Shown here: positions 9,157 to 19,028 of the stretch, in pieces
How the letters are laid out: each line of letters starts with the position of its first letter
Position numbering within the stretch: the stretch's first letter is position 1
Assembly (NCBI GenBank): GCA_009746045.1
Contig: RPFO01000436.1
Span: 1,822,851 to 1,874,632 of the forward strand
Direction of reading: 5' to 3'
Source of the DNA: Mesostigma viride
Lineage: Eukaryota; Streptophyta; Mesostigmatophyceae; Mesostigmatales; Mesostigmataceae
Length of the DNA: 51,782 bases
Program-made: the position numbers and the translations under genes
The notes under the pieces: model-generated
Databases searched by the model: none
Told to the model about the DNA's origin: nothing
The model's input: the letters and a program-made list of their open reading frames with translations, nothing else

Positions 9157-10487
9157 CGGTAACAGCTCATGGCCTGCAGATCCGCCGCGCCGAGATCGGG
9201 GTGCACAGCGCGAAGGTGCTGGCAGAGGAGGTTACGGTTGTGGAACACACCCGCACACGGGGACCCCGTGGGAAGCAGCACGGCACACCGGTGAAGGCCG
9301 TCGGCGGGCGCTGAGTGGCGGGGAGCGGCGCCAGCAAAGGCAGGACGTGGGGCCTGCGGCGTCTCCCCAGCCGGGCCGGCAGGCGCGCGCACCACGACCC
9401 GACCAGCGCCCGGCAGGCCCGCCGGGGCCACGGAGGAGGCAGTGCCCACCGGGGAGACCCCCAGCGGAGGGGGATCGAGAACGCCGGCGCCCCTCCCAGG
9501 GGGACTCGCCAGCGCGCCCGCGACCACCCCAGGCCCCGGCAACGAGGCCGGGGGCGGAGGCCGAGGGGTCGGGGAGGCAGCTGGCCCCGGGGCCCGGTGG
9601 GGACCCGGCAGGGGACCCAGCGAGACCGGGGGCGGGCCGAGAGGAAGCGCAGTCCCAGGGGGCGGCACAACAGCCCGGCACAACGGGCAGCGCGGCACGG
9701 AGTGGAGCAAGCTGCGCGCGATGCACGCTTGATGGAATGTGTGGCCGCACGCGGGCAGGCGACACAAGCCATCCCCCGGCCGGAAGGGCTCAAGGCAGAT
9801 GGCACAGGAGCCCGACTCGGGGTCGTCCCCCTCCAGAAGGGACCGGACATGAGGGGGGGGCGGGTCCCAGCCGGCCTCCCAGCAACCCGGGAGAGCGGCA
9901 ATCTGGGCGCGCGAGAGGATGCCGACCGGTTGGTCAGCCGCGGGGTGCCATTCGTGCGGGATGCCTGCCAACTCCAGGATGTCGTGGAGGAAGGCAGAAA
10001 CAGGCGTCCCCGCGGTTAGGGGCTGGGCGCGCCCGGCCGAGTCCACCAAGATGGCCTGGCCGCCCTGAACCGCGATGGGGGCCCCGAACTCCACACGCAG
10101 CATGGCGGCCTGCGCCAGGCTGAGGGAGGTGATGAGAAAGCCCCCACTGGCAACCGGGCCGGGAGGCGGGGCCTGGGCGTCCAAGAAGAGGCGAAGCTGC
10201 CGCGGGGACATGAGGCCCAGGTCGGCGCCGCCCGCGAGGTAGGCCGCCCGCACCGAGACCTGTGCGTCTCGAGCCACCGCCGTGACGAACTCGACCACCT
10301 CCTGACCCACCCGCTCGTCCAGGGAAAGCAGCTCTTCCTGCCGGGCGGCCGGGAGATGCCACGGCAGCCGGCAGCCGGCGTGATATCCTTCCAAGACATA
10401 CCCCCAAAGAGTCGAGGCCGTCACCGGGGGGCGGCGGAAAGAAATGTCGCCCGCACCTGCGCAACTAGGGCCAGGAAGGCCGGGGGC
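8925..10487 (-). CDS. LINE-R RING-H2 and C2H2-type zinc finger region
   Basis: Open from just after the TAG at 10488-10490; a GTG at 10422-10424 is the nearest candidate start, but it is probably internal to a longer protein. The N-terminal 200 residues form an unidentified globular region. A clear RING-H2 follows (CAICLE...CGHTFHQAC...CPLCR, about residues 207-250 from the GTG). After a long Pro-rich linker come two finger-like units: CAGVFHNRNLLCQHLRAVH (C2H2-like) and YRCPEAHC...HARAC (C2HC-like), the latter pair resembling the nucleic-acid-binding fingers upstream of RT in R2/NeSL elements. RING-H2 proteins are usually ubiquitin E3 ligases; any such role here is inference. Confidence 0.75.
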   Translation of the reverse strand, partial: APGLPGPSCAGAGDISFRRPPVTASTLWGYVLEGYHAGCRLPWHLPAARQEELLSLDERVGQEVVEFVTAVARDAQVSVRAAYLAGGADLGLMSPRQLRLFLDAQAPPPGPVASGGFLITSLSLAQAAMLRVEFGAPIAVQGGQAILVDSAGRAQPLTAGTPVSAFLHDILELAGIPHEWHPAADQPVGILSRAQIAALPGCWEAGWDPPPPHVRSLLEGDDPESGSCAICLEPFRPGDGLCRLPACGHTFHQACIARSLLHSVPRCPLCRAVVPPPGTALPLGPPPVSLGPLPGPHRAPGPAASPTPRPPPPASLPGPGVVAGALASPPGRGAGVLDPPPLGVSPVGTASSVAPAGLPGAGRVVVRAPAGPAGETPQAPRPAFAGAAPRHSAPADGLHRCAVLLPTGSPCAGVFHNRNLLCQHLRAVHPDLGAADLQAMSCYRCPEAHCQRVYSIHGRAQHARACVAQRPLNRPAVPAPSPLPPRLPPAPSPRRPTTRPVGVGLTRFPGMHAPSTRRLP

Positions 10488-11252
10488 CTAGGGAGCGAGG
10501 GGAAGGCGGCCTGGAGCCCGACCGCGTCCAGCAACAAAGGGCAGTACGCCCAAGAAAAGGTGGCGCGGCCCACCACGCCGACAATGTGCGAGGGCGGCCA
10601 CGAGGTGAACGCGTGGGCCCGGGGGCCGCCGTCCCACGCGGCAAGGACGGGGGTGGCGGCTGGGTGGCCAACCGCGGCCGGGGGAAGGGAGGCCAGAGCG
10701 TCGGGGAGCGAGGGGCCGGGGGCGGGCGCCGGGGTCGCCAGGCCCGCCGGGGGTCGGCCGGGCCAGCCCAGGCGACAGCGCCGCGCCCCCGTCGGCGGGG
10801 CCAGGCGACGGGTGGGGCCCCGGGGCCGAGGGCGCCAGGGCCCGAGCAACGGCGGCCCCATCGGGCAGGCCACGGCCCGCCCCGAGGGCCTCGGCAGGGG
10901 GGCACACGGGGCAGGGGGCCGGAGCACCCAGCGGGGAGGGCAGCCCGGGGGCCCGCCGGGGGGGACAGCGCGGGCACGTCCAGGAGCCCGGCGGGACCCG
11001 GTAGAGCCGGGGAGTAAGACACTGCAAGTGCCACCCGGAATTGCAAGCATCACAAACTAACATGTGGTGCCCGCGGTGCCCGCTCCGGCAGACCTCGCAG
11101 ACCAAGGAGGGGGAGACCGGGGCGCCCGAGCCCCCCGCAGCCGGGTCGCCCACCTCCGCAAGAAGGGCCGCAAGCCGAGAGGACCGCCGAGGCGCCAACC
11201 GGGGAGCGGGGGAGCCGTTGGGCGAAGGGGGTCGTGGGTCGTCCATGAACAA
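10488..11252 (-). CDS. LINE-R ORF1 with PHD finger
   Basis: A 254-codon frame starting at the ATG at 11250-11252, the first minus-strand coding region after the monomer array. Residues about 52-96 form a canonical C4HC3 PHD finger (CEVC...CDAC...WHLQC...CPRC). The second half in this frame is Pro/Arg/Gly-rich and looks out of frame. The alternative frame 11053-10421 there has a more natural composition (Trp, Phe, hydrophobic residues), so a frameshift probably lies around 10700-11000. PHD fingers commonly read histone H3 tails; in this element that could guide chromatin targeting, which is inference. Confidence 0.7.
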   Translation of the reverse strand: MFMDDPRPPSPNGSPAPRLAPRRSSRLAALLAEVGDPAAGGSGAPVSPSLVCEVCRSGHRGHHMLVCDACNSGWHLQCLTPRLYRVPPGSWTCPRCPPRRAPGLPSPLGAPAPCPVCPPAEALGAGRGLPDGAAVARALAPSAPGPHPSPGPADGGAALSPGLARPTPGGPGDPGARPRPLAPRRSGLPSPGRGWPPSRHPRPCRVGRRPPGPRVHLVAALAHCRRGGPRHLFLGVLPFVAGRGRAPGRLPLAP

Positions 11253-11360
11253 TCAGGGCAGGCGTGGCAGCCACCGAGGGGGGGCGGGGGGTGTGGGGGG
11301 CGGAGCCCCCCACGCGGGGGGTTTGGGGGGCGGCAGCCCCCCAACGCGCTGCGGTCGCGG

Positions 11361-13972
11361 TACCGCCTGCCGTCCGGCACTTTGAAGCCCGCCGGTGCTA
11401 TAATTCCTATCGTCCACGCATGTTTTCCCCTGCCTCAAACCGCACGTTGCATTTAAATCTGGAGCCCAAAATTCACTGAAAACGTGTGCCAGCCGGTAGC
11501 AAACTGGGCCAAGCTGCCACGGAATGGTGGTACCGCCTGCCGTCCGGCACTTTGAAGCCCGCCGGTGCTATAATTCCTATCGTCCACGCATGTTTTCCCC
11601 TGCCTCAAACCGCACGTTGCATTTAAATCTGGAGCCCAAAATTCACTGAAAACGTGTGCCAGCCGGTAGCAAACTGGGCCAAGCTGCCACGGAATGGTGG
11701 TACCGCCTGCCGTCCGGCACTTTGAAGCCCGCCGGTGCTATAATTCCTATCGTCCACGCATGTTTTCCCCTGCCTCAAACCGCACGTTGCATTTAAATCT
11801 GGAGCCCAAAATTCACTGAAAACGTGTGCCAGCCGGTAGCAAACTGGGCCAAGCTGCCACGGAATGGTGGTACCGCCTGCCGTCCGGCACTTTGAAGCCC
11901 GCCGGTGCTATAATTCCTATCGTCCACGCATGTTTTCCCCTGCCTCAAACCGCACGTTGCATTTAAATCTGGAGCCCAAAATTCACTGAAAACGTGTGCC
12001 AGCCGGTAGCAAACTGGGCCAAGCTGCCACGGAATGGTGGTACCGCCTGCCGTCCGGCACTTTGAAGCCCGCCGGTGCTATAATTCCTATCGTCCACGCA
12101 TGTTTTCCCCTGCCTCAAACCGCACGTTGCATTTAAATCTGGAGCCCAAAATTCACTGAAAACGTGTGCCAGCCGGTAGCAAACTGGGCCAAGCTGCCAC
12201 GGAATGGTGGTACCGCCTGCCGTCCGGCACTTTGAAGCCCGCCGGTGCTATAATTCCTATCGTCCACGCATGTTTTCCCCTGCCTCAAACCGCACGTTGC
12301 ATTTAAATCTGGAGCCCAAAATTCACTGAAAACGTGTGCCAGCCGGTAGCAAACTGGGCCAAGCTGCCACGGAATGGTGGTACCGCCTGCCGTCCGGCAC
12401 TTTGAAGCCCGCCGGTGCTATAATTCCTATCGTCCACGCATGTTTTCCCCTGCCTCAAACCGCACGTTGCATTTAAATCTGGAGCCCAAAATTCACTGAA
12501 AACGTGTGCCAGCCGGTAGCAAACTGGGCCAAGCTGCCACGGAATGGTGGTACCGCCTGCCGTCCGGCACTTTGAAGCCCGCCGGTGCTATAATTCCTAT
12601 CGTCCACGCATGTTTTCCCCTGCCTCAAACCGCACGTTGCATTTAAATCTGGAGCCCAAAATTCACTGAAAACGTGTGCCAGCCGGTAGCAAACTGGGCC
12701 AAGCTGCCACGGAATGGTGGTACCGCCTGCCGTCCGGCACTTTGAAGCCCGCCGGTGCTATAATTCCTATCGTCCACGCATGTTTTCCCCTGCCTCAAAC
12801 CGCACGTTGCATTTAAATCTGGAGCCCAAAATTCACTGAAAACGTGTGCCAGCCGGTAGCAAACTGGGCCAAGCTGCCACGGAATGGTGGTACCGCCTGC
12901 CGTCCGGCACTTTGAAGCCCGCCGGTGCTATAATTCCTATCGTCCACGCATGTTTTCCCCTGCCTCAAACCGCACGTTGCATTTAAATCTGGAGCCCAAA
13001 ATTCACTGAAAACGTGTGCCAGCCGGTAGCAAACTGGGCCAAGCTGCCACGGAATGGTGGTACCGCCTGCCGTCCGGCACTTTGAAGCCCGCCGGTGCTA
13101 TAATTCCTATCGTCCACGCATGTTTTCCCCTGCCTCAAACCGCACGTTGCATTTAAATCTGGAGCCCAAAATTCACTGAAAACGTGTGCCAGCCGGTAGC
13201 AAACTGGGCCAAGCTGCCACGGAATGGTGGTACCGCCTGCCGTCCGGCACTTTGAAGCCCGCCGGTGCTATAATTCCTATCGTCCACGCATGTTTTCCCC
13301 TGCCTCAAACCGCACGTTGCATTTAAATCTGGAGCCCAAAATTCACTGAAAACGTGTGCCAGCCGGTAGCAAACTGGGCCAAGCTGCCACGGAATGGTGG
13401 TACCGCCTGCCGTCCGGCACTTTGAAGCCCGCCGGTGCTATAATTCCTATCGTCCACGCATGTTTTCCCCTGCCTCAAACCGCACGTTGCATTTAAATCT
13501 GGAGCCCAAAATTCACTGAAAACGTGTGCCAGCCGGTAGCAAACTGGGCCAAGCTGCCACGGAATGGTGGTACCGCCTGCCGTCCGGCACTTTGAAGCCC
13601 GCCGGTGCTATAATTCCTATCGTCCACGCATGTTTTCCCCTGCCTCAAACCGCACGTTGCATTTAAATCTGGAGCCCAAAATTCACTGAAAACGTGTGCC
13701 AGCCGGTAGCAAACTGGGCCAAGCTGCCACGGAATGGTGGTACCGCCTGCCGTCCGGCACTTTGAAGCCCGCCGGTGCTATAATTCCTATCGTCCACGCA
13801 TGTTTTCCCCTGCCTCAAACCGCACGTTGCATTTAAATCTGGAGCCCAAAATTCACTGAAAACGTGTGCCAGCCGGTAGCAAACTGGGCCAAGCTGCCAC
13901 GGAATGGTGGTACCGCCTGCCGTCCGGCACTTTGAAGCCCGCCGGTGCTATAATTCCTATCGTCCACGCATG
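11361..13972. repeat. 15.4 identical 170-bp tandem monomers (5' end of LINE-R)
   Basis: The unit starting TACCGCCTGCCGTCCGGCAC recurs at 11361, 11531, 11701 and every 170 bp to 13911, where a partial copy of about 62 bp ends at 13972. By eye the copies are identical throughout. Each unit contains an ATTTAAAT palindrome and, on the minus strand, an ATTATAG TATA-like word. The array abuts the PHD ORF leader and the outer TSD, so it belongs to the element and may act as a multimeric promoter, as the 5' monomers of mouse L1 do. The last, truncated monomer fits 5' truncation. Confidence 0.9.
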
Positions 13973-13977
13973 TTTTT

Positions 13978-13992
13978 TTTCCCCCTATATTT
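13978..13992. repeat. Target-site duplication of LINE-R (5' side)
   Basis: TTTCCCCCTATATTT, identical to 5939-5953. It immediately follows a short T run at the truncated outermost monomer. Confidence 0.85.
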
Positions 13993-14728
13993 GGTAGCAC
14001 GCGGTTTCGCGTTAGTTAGGTGCAGACAGCTGCATGTAGACAAACATCTTGTTTAAGTCGGTCAATTAACTGTTCTTGACGCATCATGGTCCAAGTCGAC
14101 CGACCTGTAGGGACCAGTAGAGCAATTGTCTTGGAGAAAGAGCGTGATCGCTGCAGAAGCCGCGTGGCAGCCGTGGCTGTACCTGTAGTACGACCTGCAT
14201 ATATATGGATACTGTATTTGGATACTGGGTTGTTTATCAATTCTGGTTTTAATTTATTTAGTGTACCTGGTGTTGGCATGCCAACTCAGTGCTAAACTAC
14301 TTTATGCACAATGATGCAACTTGATGCTATCAAAGAGACAACTATAGTGACGTGCCACGATGTAACTTTATTAACTTCACCATTAGTCATGGGGTCAATA
14401 GGATTGCTCATTATGCCATGTTAACATGAACCATGGGTTACGTAATAGTGAAAACAGTAATCATGATGCTCCACTTGAAGTCTCCAACATGGTCATGTTT
14501 GGAATTTTATTGATCATATTTACAAGATATGAAAAGAGACAACAAACGTGGAAGCATGGCACGCCGAGGCCGATAATATATGTGTGAAATATGAAAAGAG
14601 ACAACATCTTTGGCAAGCATGATCATATCATGCTTGCCAAACATATGAATGATATCGACCATGTCCAGAAACCATGTTTGCCAATGGTGCATTTAGGATA
14701 CATTTGAAGCCGTGCAAATGTATCCTAA
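13993..14728. other. Non-coding stretch with foldbacks
   Basis: No gene seen. It holds a 17-bp direct repeat (14527-14543 and 14589-14605, core GAAAAGAGACAAC) and a 33-bp hairpin at 14609-14641 (15-bp arms TTTGGCAAGCATGAT, 3-base loop). A second hairpin at 14693-14728 (14-bp arms TTAGGATACATTTG, 8-base loop) ends exactly where the truncated element A becomes recognisable. Confidence 0.75.
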
Positions 14729-15983
14729 TCCGGTAAAACCACCCAGGTGGTGGCAGCAGCAATAGGGGGGGCAGCACAGCCAGCACTCAGACGTGCATGC
14801 CAGGTGGTCAGAACCCACTGCCAGCATTGCCAGTTCAATGCACCCAAACCCCCTAAGTGGCATGTAGCTACCCCACCTAAGTGCAAGGGCAGGGTGGTAG
14901 GAGATGTCTTTCATATAAAAGGACAATCTTACTTGGCACTTAAAGATGCATGGTCAAGGTACACAACCATTGAACCATTACCTGGAATGGACAAGACACA
15001 GTTGCTCAGGGCTCTCTTGATTGCTCAGGCCAGGTACTACCCTGTGGAGGCATTGTTACTGGATCAACAGTTCACGTGTCTTGCCAATGAACCAGGGTGT
15101 GAGGCTATTGATCTGGCAGGGCTAGAAGATCATGAGAGGCAAGGCATCATTGAAAGGGCCATCAGGTCCATTAAAACCCTTGTAGCCAAGGAAGATGGTA
15201 ATCTGCTGGCTGACAGTGGGTCATATGCTGACACAGCTCTGTGGTCCACCAGGTTGTGCCAAGTCCTCAACAGGAGGCCACTCATGAAAACCCCACAACA
15301 AGGGGTGATCATTACACCAGATGGATTGCATGCAGGCATCTATCCACCTGAGGTACTAGCCCTATACAATGCACAGCGAGCACATACAGCTAGCAGGTTA
15401 GCTGTCAAGGATGCAAAGCATCCACGTCCCACCTTCAGAGAAGGGGATCAGGTCCTATTCTACAAGGAGTCGGGACTAGACAAGGTGGGTACCTGGCATG
15501 GGCCAGCCACCATCCTAAAGTTTAACACCACTGGCAGGACAGTGTTGGTTAAACACAATGACACGGGTAAGATTCACAGGTGTTCACCTCACAGGATGAA
15601 ATTGTATTTTCCAACTGTGTCAGACGTGGCAGAGGAGGAAGAGCTGTTGGCCGACAGCCCTGTACAGTTGCCTGGCATCCCAGCGTTGCCCAGTGAGTGG
15701 TTGTTTGGAACACCCACTGGTGAGGGTGAGAGCCACACCCACTGTGACACCCAGGTCACCCTTGATGATTGCAGGCAGTCATTGCAGGCTTGGCCCCCTG
15801 CAGCAGAGGGTCAAATTGGCAAAACAGGTGATCAGCAACCTATCACCTCTTCACTTGTGAACATAGCTCAGCCACTAGCTGCACCTTCCAAACGCAGCCT
15901 AGCAGAAGCTGTTCGCATTTTACAATCAGCACATAGAGCTAAAGCTCAAACTGCTGCAGGATCAGCTAAGGTGGGGAAGGTTG
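14729..15983 (+). pseudogene. Element A integrase (5'-truncated)
   Basis: The frame is open from 14729 (after TAA at 14726) and reads out into B after 15983. It keeps the CC of the HHCC finger (CQHCQ) and the catalytic acidic residues: Asp in GDVFHI, Asp in LLLDQQF and Glu in GIIERAIRSIK, with 29 residues between the second and third instead of the usual 35. About residues 245-300 (GDQVLFYKE...WHGPATI...HRMKLY) resemble the GPY/F module found in gypsy-type integrases. The HH half of the finger is lost. The product would insert cDNA into the genome; this copy cannot, being both truncated and interrupted. Confidence 0.82.
15979..15983. repeat. TSD of element B (left)
   Basis: GGTTG here and at 24409-24413, directly outside the two LTRs of B. 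The element A frame resumes in phase after the right copy. Confidence 0.85.
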
Positions 15984-16332
15984 AGTTAAAGCCCGACCGG
16001 CTCAGCTATGGCGGTCGGTCACGTTGAGCTTGGGATAAGGTGAACACAGAGAACTGCTGTCGGAGCTGGCCCACCACTGGTTTATGTCTTAGCCAGCAAA
16101 CCCTATCCGGTTAGCCGTAACCGTGGGACAAGCTAGCTGTCCGTACCGACCCGGATAAGGCCCCGGACTGGGGCCTAGGTGGTGCCGGCCCTAGGCGCCG
16201 CCCTTAGACCGGTCGACCGCATCGGACCGCCGGATTATAGCCGGCGGCTTATGTAGCGGACGCTAGCGGAAGGCGTGCGGACGGACATGGGGAACTTAGA
16301 GCCAGATCCTAGGGCTCTAGAGTTACTCAACT
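15984..16332 (-). repeat. 3' LTR of element B
   Basis: Nearly identical to 24061-24408. It contains several GC-rich inverted repeats, e.g. GGCCCC...GGGGCC and CCGCCG...CGGCGG, that would fold in RNA. Confidence 0.88.
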
Positions 16333-16709
16333 CCGACATACTCTTTTGTTCTTTGATTAATTATCAAAATAATTACATCAAATGCAGACCATACAAAACC
16401 CTCTAAGGTAGGGAACTCAAGGGGGCCTCAAGGCCGTCAAAATCACCACGGTATCGACCCGCGCCCTTGTGATCACACATGAATAGTGATGTAATAAGTA
16501 TCGAGAAAAAAACAACTATGCCACCAGACAAAAGGTGACCCATTTATTAGGACCAGTGACCCGCCGACGGGCCCAAGGCACCGTCCAACGTGGCTAGGGT
16601 ATGGTCAGGACAAGCAAAAAAACTACCACCATGATATTCGTGAATGCTAGCAACACAGGGTGAGTTATGGCTGTATTCATAAAGCGCCCGAGCCGTAACC
16701 CTGTGTGGC
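16333..16709 (-). other. B sequence between pol and 3' LTR
   Basis: No gene. The sequence next to the LTR (minus strand, AACAAAAGAG) is only a weak polypurine-tract candidate. The rest is AT-rich, with nothing recognisable. Confidence 0.5.
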
Positions 16710-19028
16710 TCACGGGTGTTGCATCGTCATGCGCTTGCGCAACACTGCGTACTGCGGGGCAGCCTCCCGCGCCTCCTTGGTGAGTGCATCCGCGGGATTG
16801 AGTTCATCCGCGATGTGCTGGAGACGCGTGACGCAGGAGGCCGCCTCAGCGAGTACGAGGTAATCAACGTCCTGTGACCGCGCATAGGGATTGTCAAGGA
16901 AGGCCAAACAACTTTGTGAGTCAGTGTGCACCGTGCTAGTCCAGTGAAGAGTGAACCCACACGAGCCAAATACCCAACCCAGCAAGTACCGCAGCCACAT
17001 GCCATGTGAGATAGCTGAAACAATGCCCCGGCATTCAGCCGTGTTGGGGCTAGTGGCAATGCGGCTGTGCAAGCGCGAGTACCAATCTAACAACATGCCA
17101 GGCTGTCCCTCATTGCTAATAAAGAACAGTGCCCCCATGCGGGCCCGCACTTGGCTGACTGTGCGCGTCTCTAGATTAGCATCCGTCACTATCTCGAGGT
17201 GCACCGGCTGTGAGCAATCGAGCCCACGAAGCACAATGCCGGGCGTCATGGCCAGCTGCCGCCGAACATGAATGGACCCTAGTCCTTCCAGCACATCATC
17301 GGGCAGGCGAGCGAGCACCGCCAAATCAGGTGCCACCGTGTCCGCCAACCACCCGAGCTTGCCCTTAACCGAGGGCCCATGGGTTGCCAACAGCGGGGAC
17401 GGGAGGTCGGCCAGCAGGTCAACCACATAGTTGCGGCTATCCTGCATGTGCATGACCCATTCGCCAGAACGCGAATCCCGCTGCAACGTAGACTGCACGC
17501 CGCAAAACACCACGGGTTTACCCTCCTCATGATCCACCGCCCTGCCCAGGGGAAACTTAGCCGCCACTGCAGCAAGAAACTGGGTAGCAAAGGTGCGAGG
17601 TGCCACCAGCTTGAAGTCATCGCCATGCCACACGAAGAGGGCTGGCTCGCCAGGGACGCCGGTGGGGACCACAAAGAAGTTAGGATCCGCGCGATGGTAC
17701 GTGGCCCCTAAGCTCTGCAAGACCTCCTCCGCGGAAATGCGGAAGATGATGGGAGAGCTCTGCAGCCCCTCCACCCCTGTCAACAGCTCGATATACTCGC
17801 TGCCAATGGTGCCATCCTGCCAGACCACCGGGACCTTCACCACGTAGCGGGTGCCTTGCCATGTTTGCTGCGCGACCCCAGCGTCGCTGTGGAGGAATGC
17901 CCGCTGAAAGTCACCGCACCACATCCCGTAGTCCTTGCCCGCGTTCCGCTTGCCCAAGTAGATGACCGTCAGTAGCCGATGCGAAACATGGTTGAGCCCA
18001 GGGGTATAAAGATCCTTGGCGTCCAGCGGGGAGGACCCCTTCGTCTCCGTGACCACGGGCCTTACCCGGAACACCACCGAAGAGTTGGTCTCGTCCGGCT
18101 TGTAGGTGAGCACGAACTTCAACCGCAACCGCGTGGCCCCGGCTGGCACACTCTCCAATCCTCGGTAGACCTCGCGCTCTCGCCACTGCTCCTTGGCTCG
18201 AATGAACGCGTCGCGCCACAAAGCAAACTTGAGAGGATCTTGACAGTCCAGGACAAGTTGCTCCCACGTCACAGGGCTATCCGCCGCCAGTGAGTGTGAG
18301 TGGAGGCCGAAGCTGCGCGGGTGCCAATCCTGAGGCTGAATGATGGACTGGACGAGCGGCGGTGTGGAAAACGCCGCCATCGGTAAGCGCCGCACGACGC
18401 CGGGCTGCCCGACCACCACCCCCAATGGAGCGTGGTACTCGCGAAGCGGGATGCTGCCCACCCCCGCGACTGACAGCAAGTCAGCGGACACTGAGAACCC
18501 CGGGTATGATACGAAAGGTTCGCCCAGCAAGGCCACATCCTCGTAGCCATCCACGACGTGAAACGGCGTGTCAATGCCCAACACCGGCAGCACCACCATC
18601 CCGGTAACTTGATATGCCGAAGTGCCTGCAAAGTCGGTCACCGATTTGTACGGCGACTCTAGCACTGGATACAGGGTGGCTGCCCGACGAGAGATAATAG
18701 ACACGGATGCTTGCGTGTCCACAGCCACCAGCTGCCACGGTCTACACGTAGGAAACAAGGCTGACTTAACCGGCCTGACCCCCTGTGAGAGAGTTTTGAC
18801 CTGAGCCACCCCTGATGCAGCTTTCGCTTTAAGCGCCTGAGCACGCCACAAGGCCGTGACCGTTGAAGCCAGGTCCCTAGGTGGGCGAGGCGCATGGGCA
18901 GGACCCTGACCCTCCGGCGAGGCCACGCTAGGCGGGCCTCCCACATTATCCGTGGCTAGCACAGGAGGTGAGTCACTACGTGCACTAGGTCCCGTCAAAC
19001 CCACCCCATCCTCATCCCACCCATCCAC
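16710..19028 (-). CDS. Element B protease-reverse transcriptase-RNase H polyprotein
   Basis: An intact 772-codon frame. Residues 100-175 are retropepsin-like: VAVDTQASVSIIS (DTQ at 104-106, where DTG/DSG is usual) and ALLGEPF. From about residue 300 comes a Copia-type RT: RLRLKFVLTYK, the catalytic Asp in GDFQRAFLH (373), GVEGLQSSP (418-426) and FVWHGDD (GDD 469-471, in place of YVDD). GKLGWL (about 554) and a Copia-type RNase H follow (NTAECRGIVSA, HTDSQS, NPADALTK near the end). The start overlaps the integrase frame by 34 bp in another phase, beside a C run (plus 19052-19059). In element A the same two regions are in one frame, so B may carry a frameshift or use programmed slippage. Confidence 0.9.
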   Translation of the reverse strand: MDGWDEDGVGLTGPSARSDSPPVLATDNVGGPPSVASPEGQGPAHAPRPPRDLASTVTALWRAQALKAKAASGVAQVKTLSQGVRPVKSALFPTCRPWQLVAVDTQASVSIISRRAATLYPVLESPYKSVTDFAGTSAYQVTGMVVLPVLGIDTPFHVVDGYEDVALLGEPFVSYPGFSVSADLLSVAGVGSIPLREYHAPLGVVVGQPGVVRRLPMAAFSTPPLVQSIIQPQDWHPRSFGLHSHSLAADSPVTWEQLVLDCQDPLKFALWRDAFIRAKEQWREREVYRGLESVPAGATRLRLKFVLTYKPDETNSSVVFRVRPVVTETKGSSPLDAKDLYTPGLNHVSHRLLTVIYLGKRNAGKDYGMWCGDFQRAFLHSDAGVAQQTWQGTRYVVKVPVVWQDGTIGSEYIELLTGVEGLQSSPIIFRISAEEVLQSLGATYHRADPNFFVVPTGVPGEPALFVWHGDDFKLVAPRTFATQFLAAVAAKFPLGRAVDHEEGKPVVFCGVQSTLQRDSRSGEWVMHMQDSRNYVVDLLADLPSPLLATHGPSVKGKLGWLADTVAPDLAVLARLPDDVLEGLGSIHVRRQLAMTPGIVLRGLDCSQPVHLEIVTDANLETRTVSQVRARMGALFFISNEGQPGMLLDWYSRLHSRIATSPNTAECRGIVSAISHGMWLRYLLGWVFGSCGFTLHWTSTVHTDSQSCLAFLDNPYARSQDVDYLVLAEAASCVTRLQHIADELNPADALTKEAREAAPQYAVLRKRMTMQHP

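Larger units (their letters stand above)
5954..13977 (-). mobile_element. Full-length non-LTR retrotransposon (LINE-R) with restriction-like endonuclease
   Basis: On the minus strand, in order: about 15.4 tandem 170-bp monomers (13972-11361), a GC-rich leader, a PHD-finger ORF, a RING-H2/C2H2 ORF, a reverse transcriptase with an RPD...D restriction-like endonuclease, and a 3' UTR of about 130 bp (6085-5954) ending in an AT-rich tail rather than poly(A). The 15-bp TSDs at 5939-5953 and 13978-13992 delimit about 8.0 kb. The C-terminal endonuclease places it among the R2/NeSL-like early-branching LINEs. The coding region is split into four overlapping frames, with changes at G/C homopolymers, so this copy is either damaged or carries assembly indels. 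Confidence 0.88.

Noticed and set aside
9315-11456. Several plus-strand frames of 100-260 codons
   Set aside because: Antisense to the RING and PHD ORFs, rich in Gly/Arg/Pro, without domains.
11361-13972. CRISPR array or free centromeric satellite
   Set aside because: There are no unique spacers: the whole 170-bp unit repeats. The TSD places the array inside the LINE.
15984-16332. Structured RNA gene (GC-rich hairpins)
   Set aside because: The same sequence at 24061-24408 with a TSD shows that it is an LTR.
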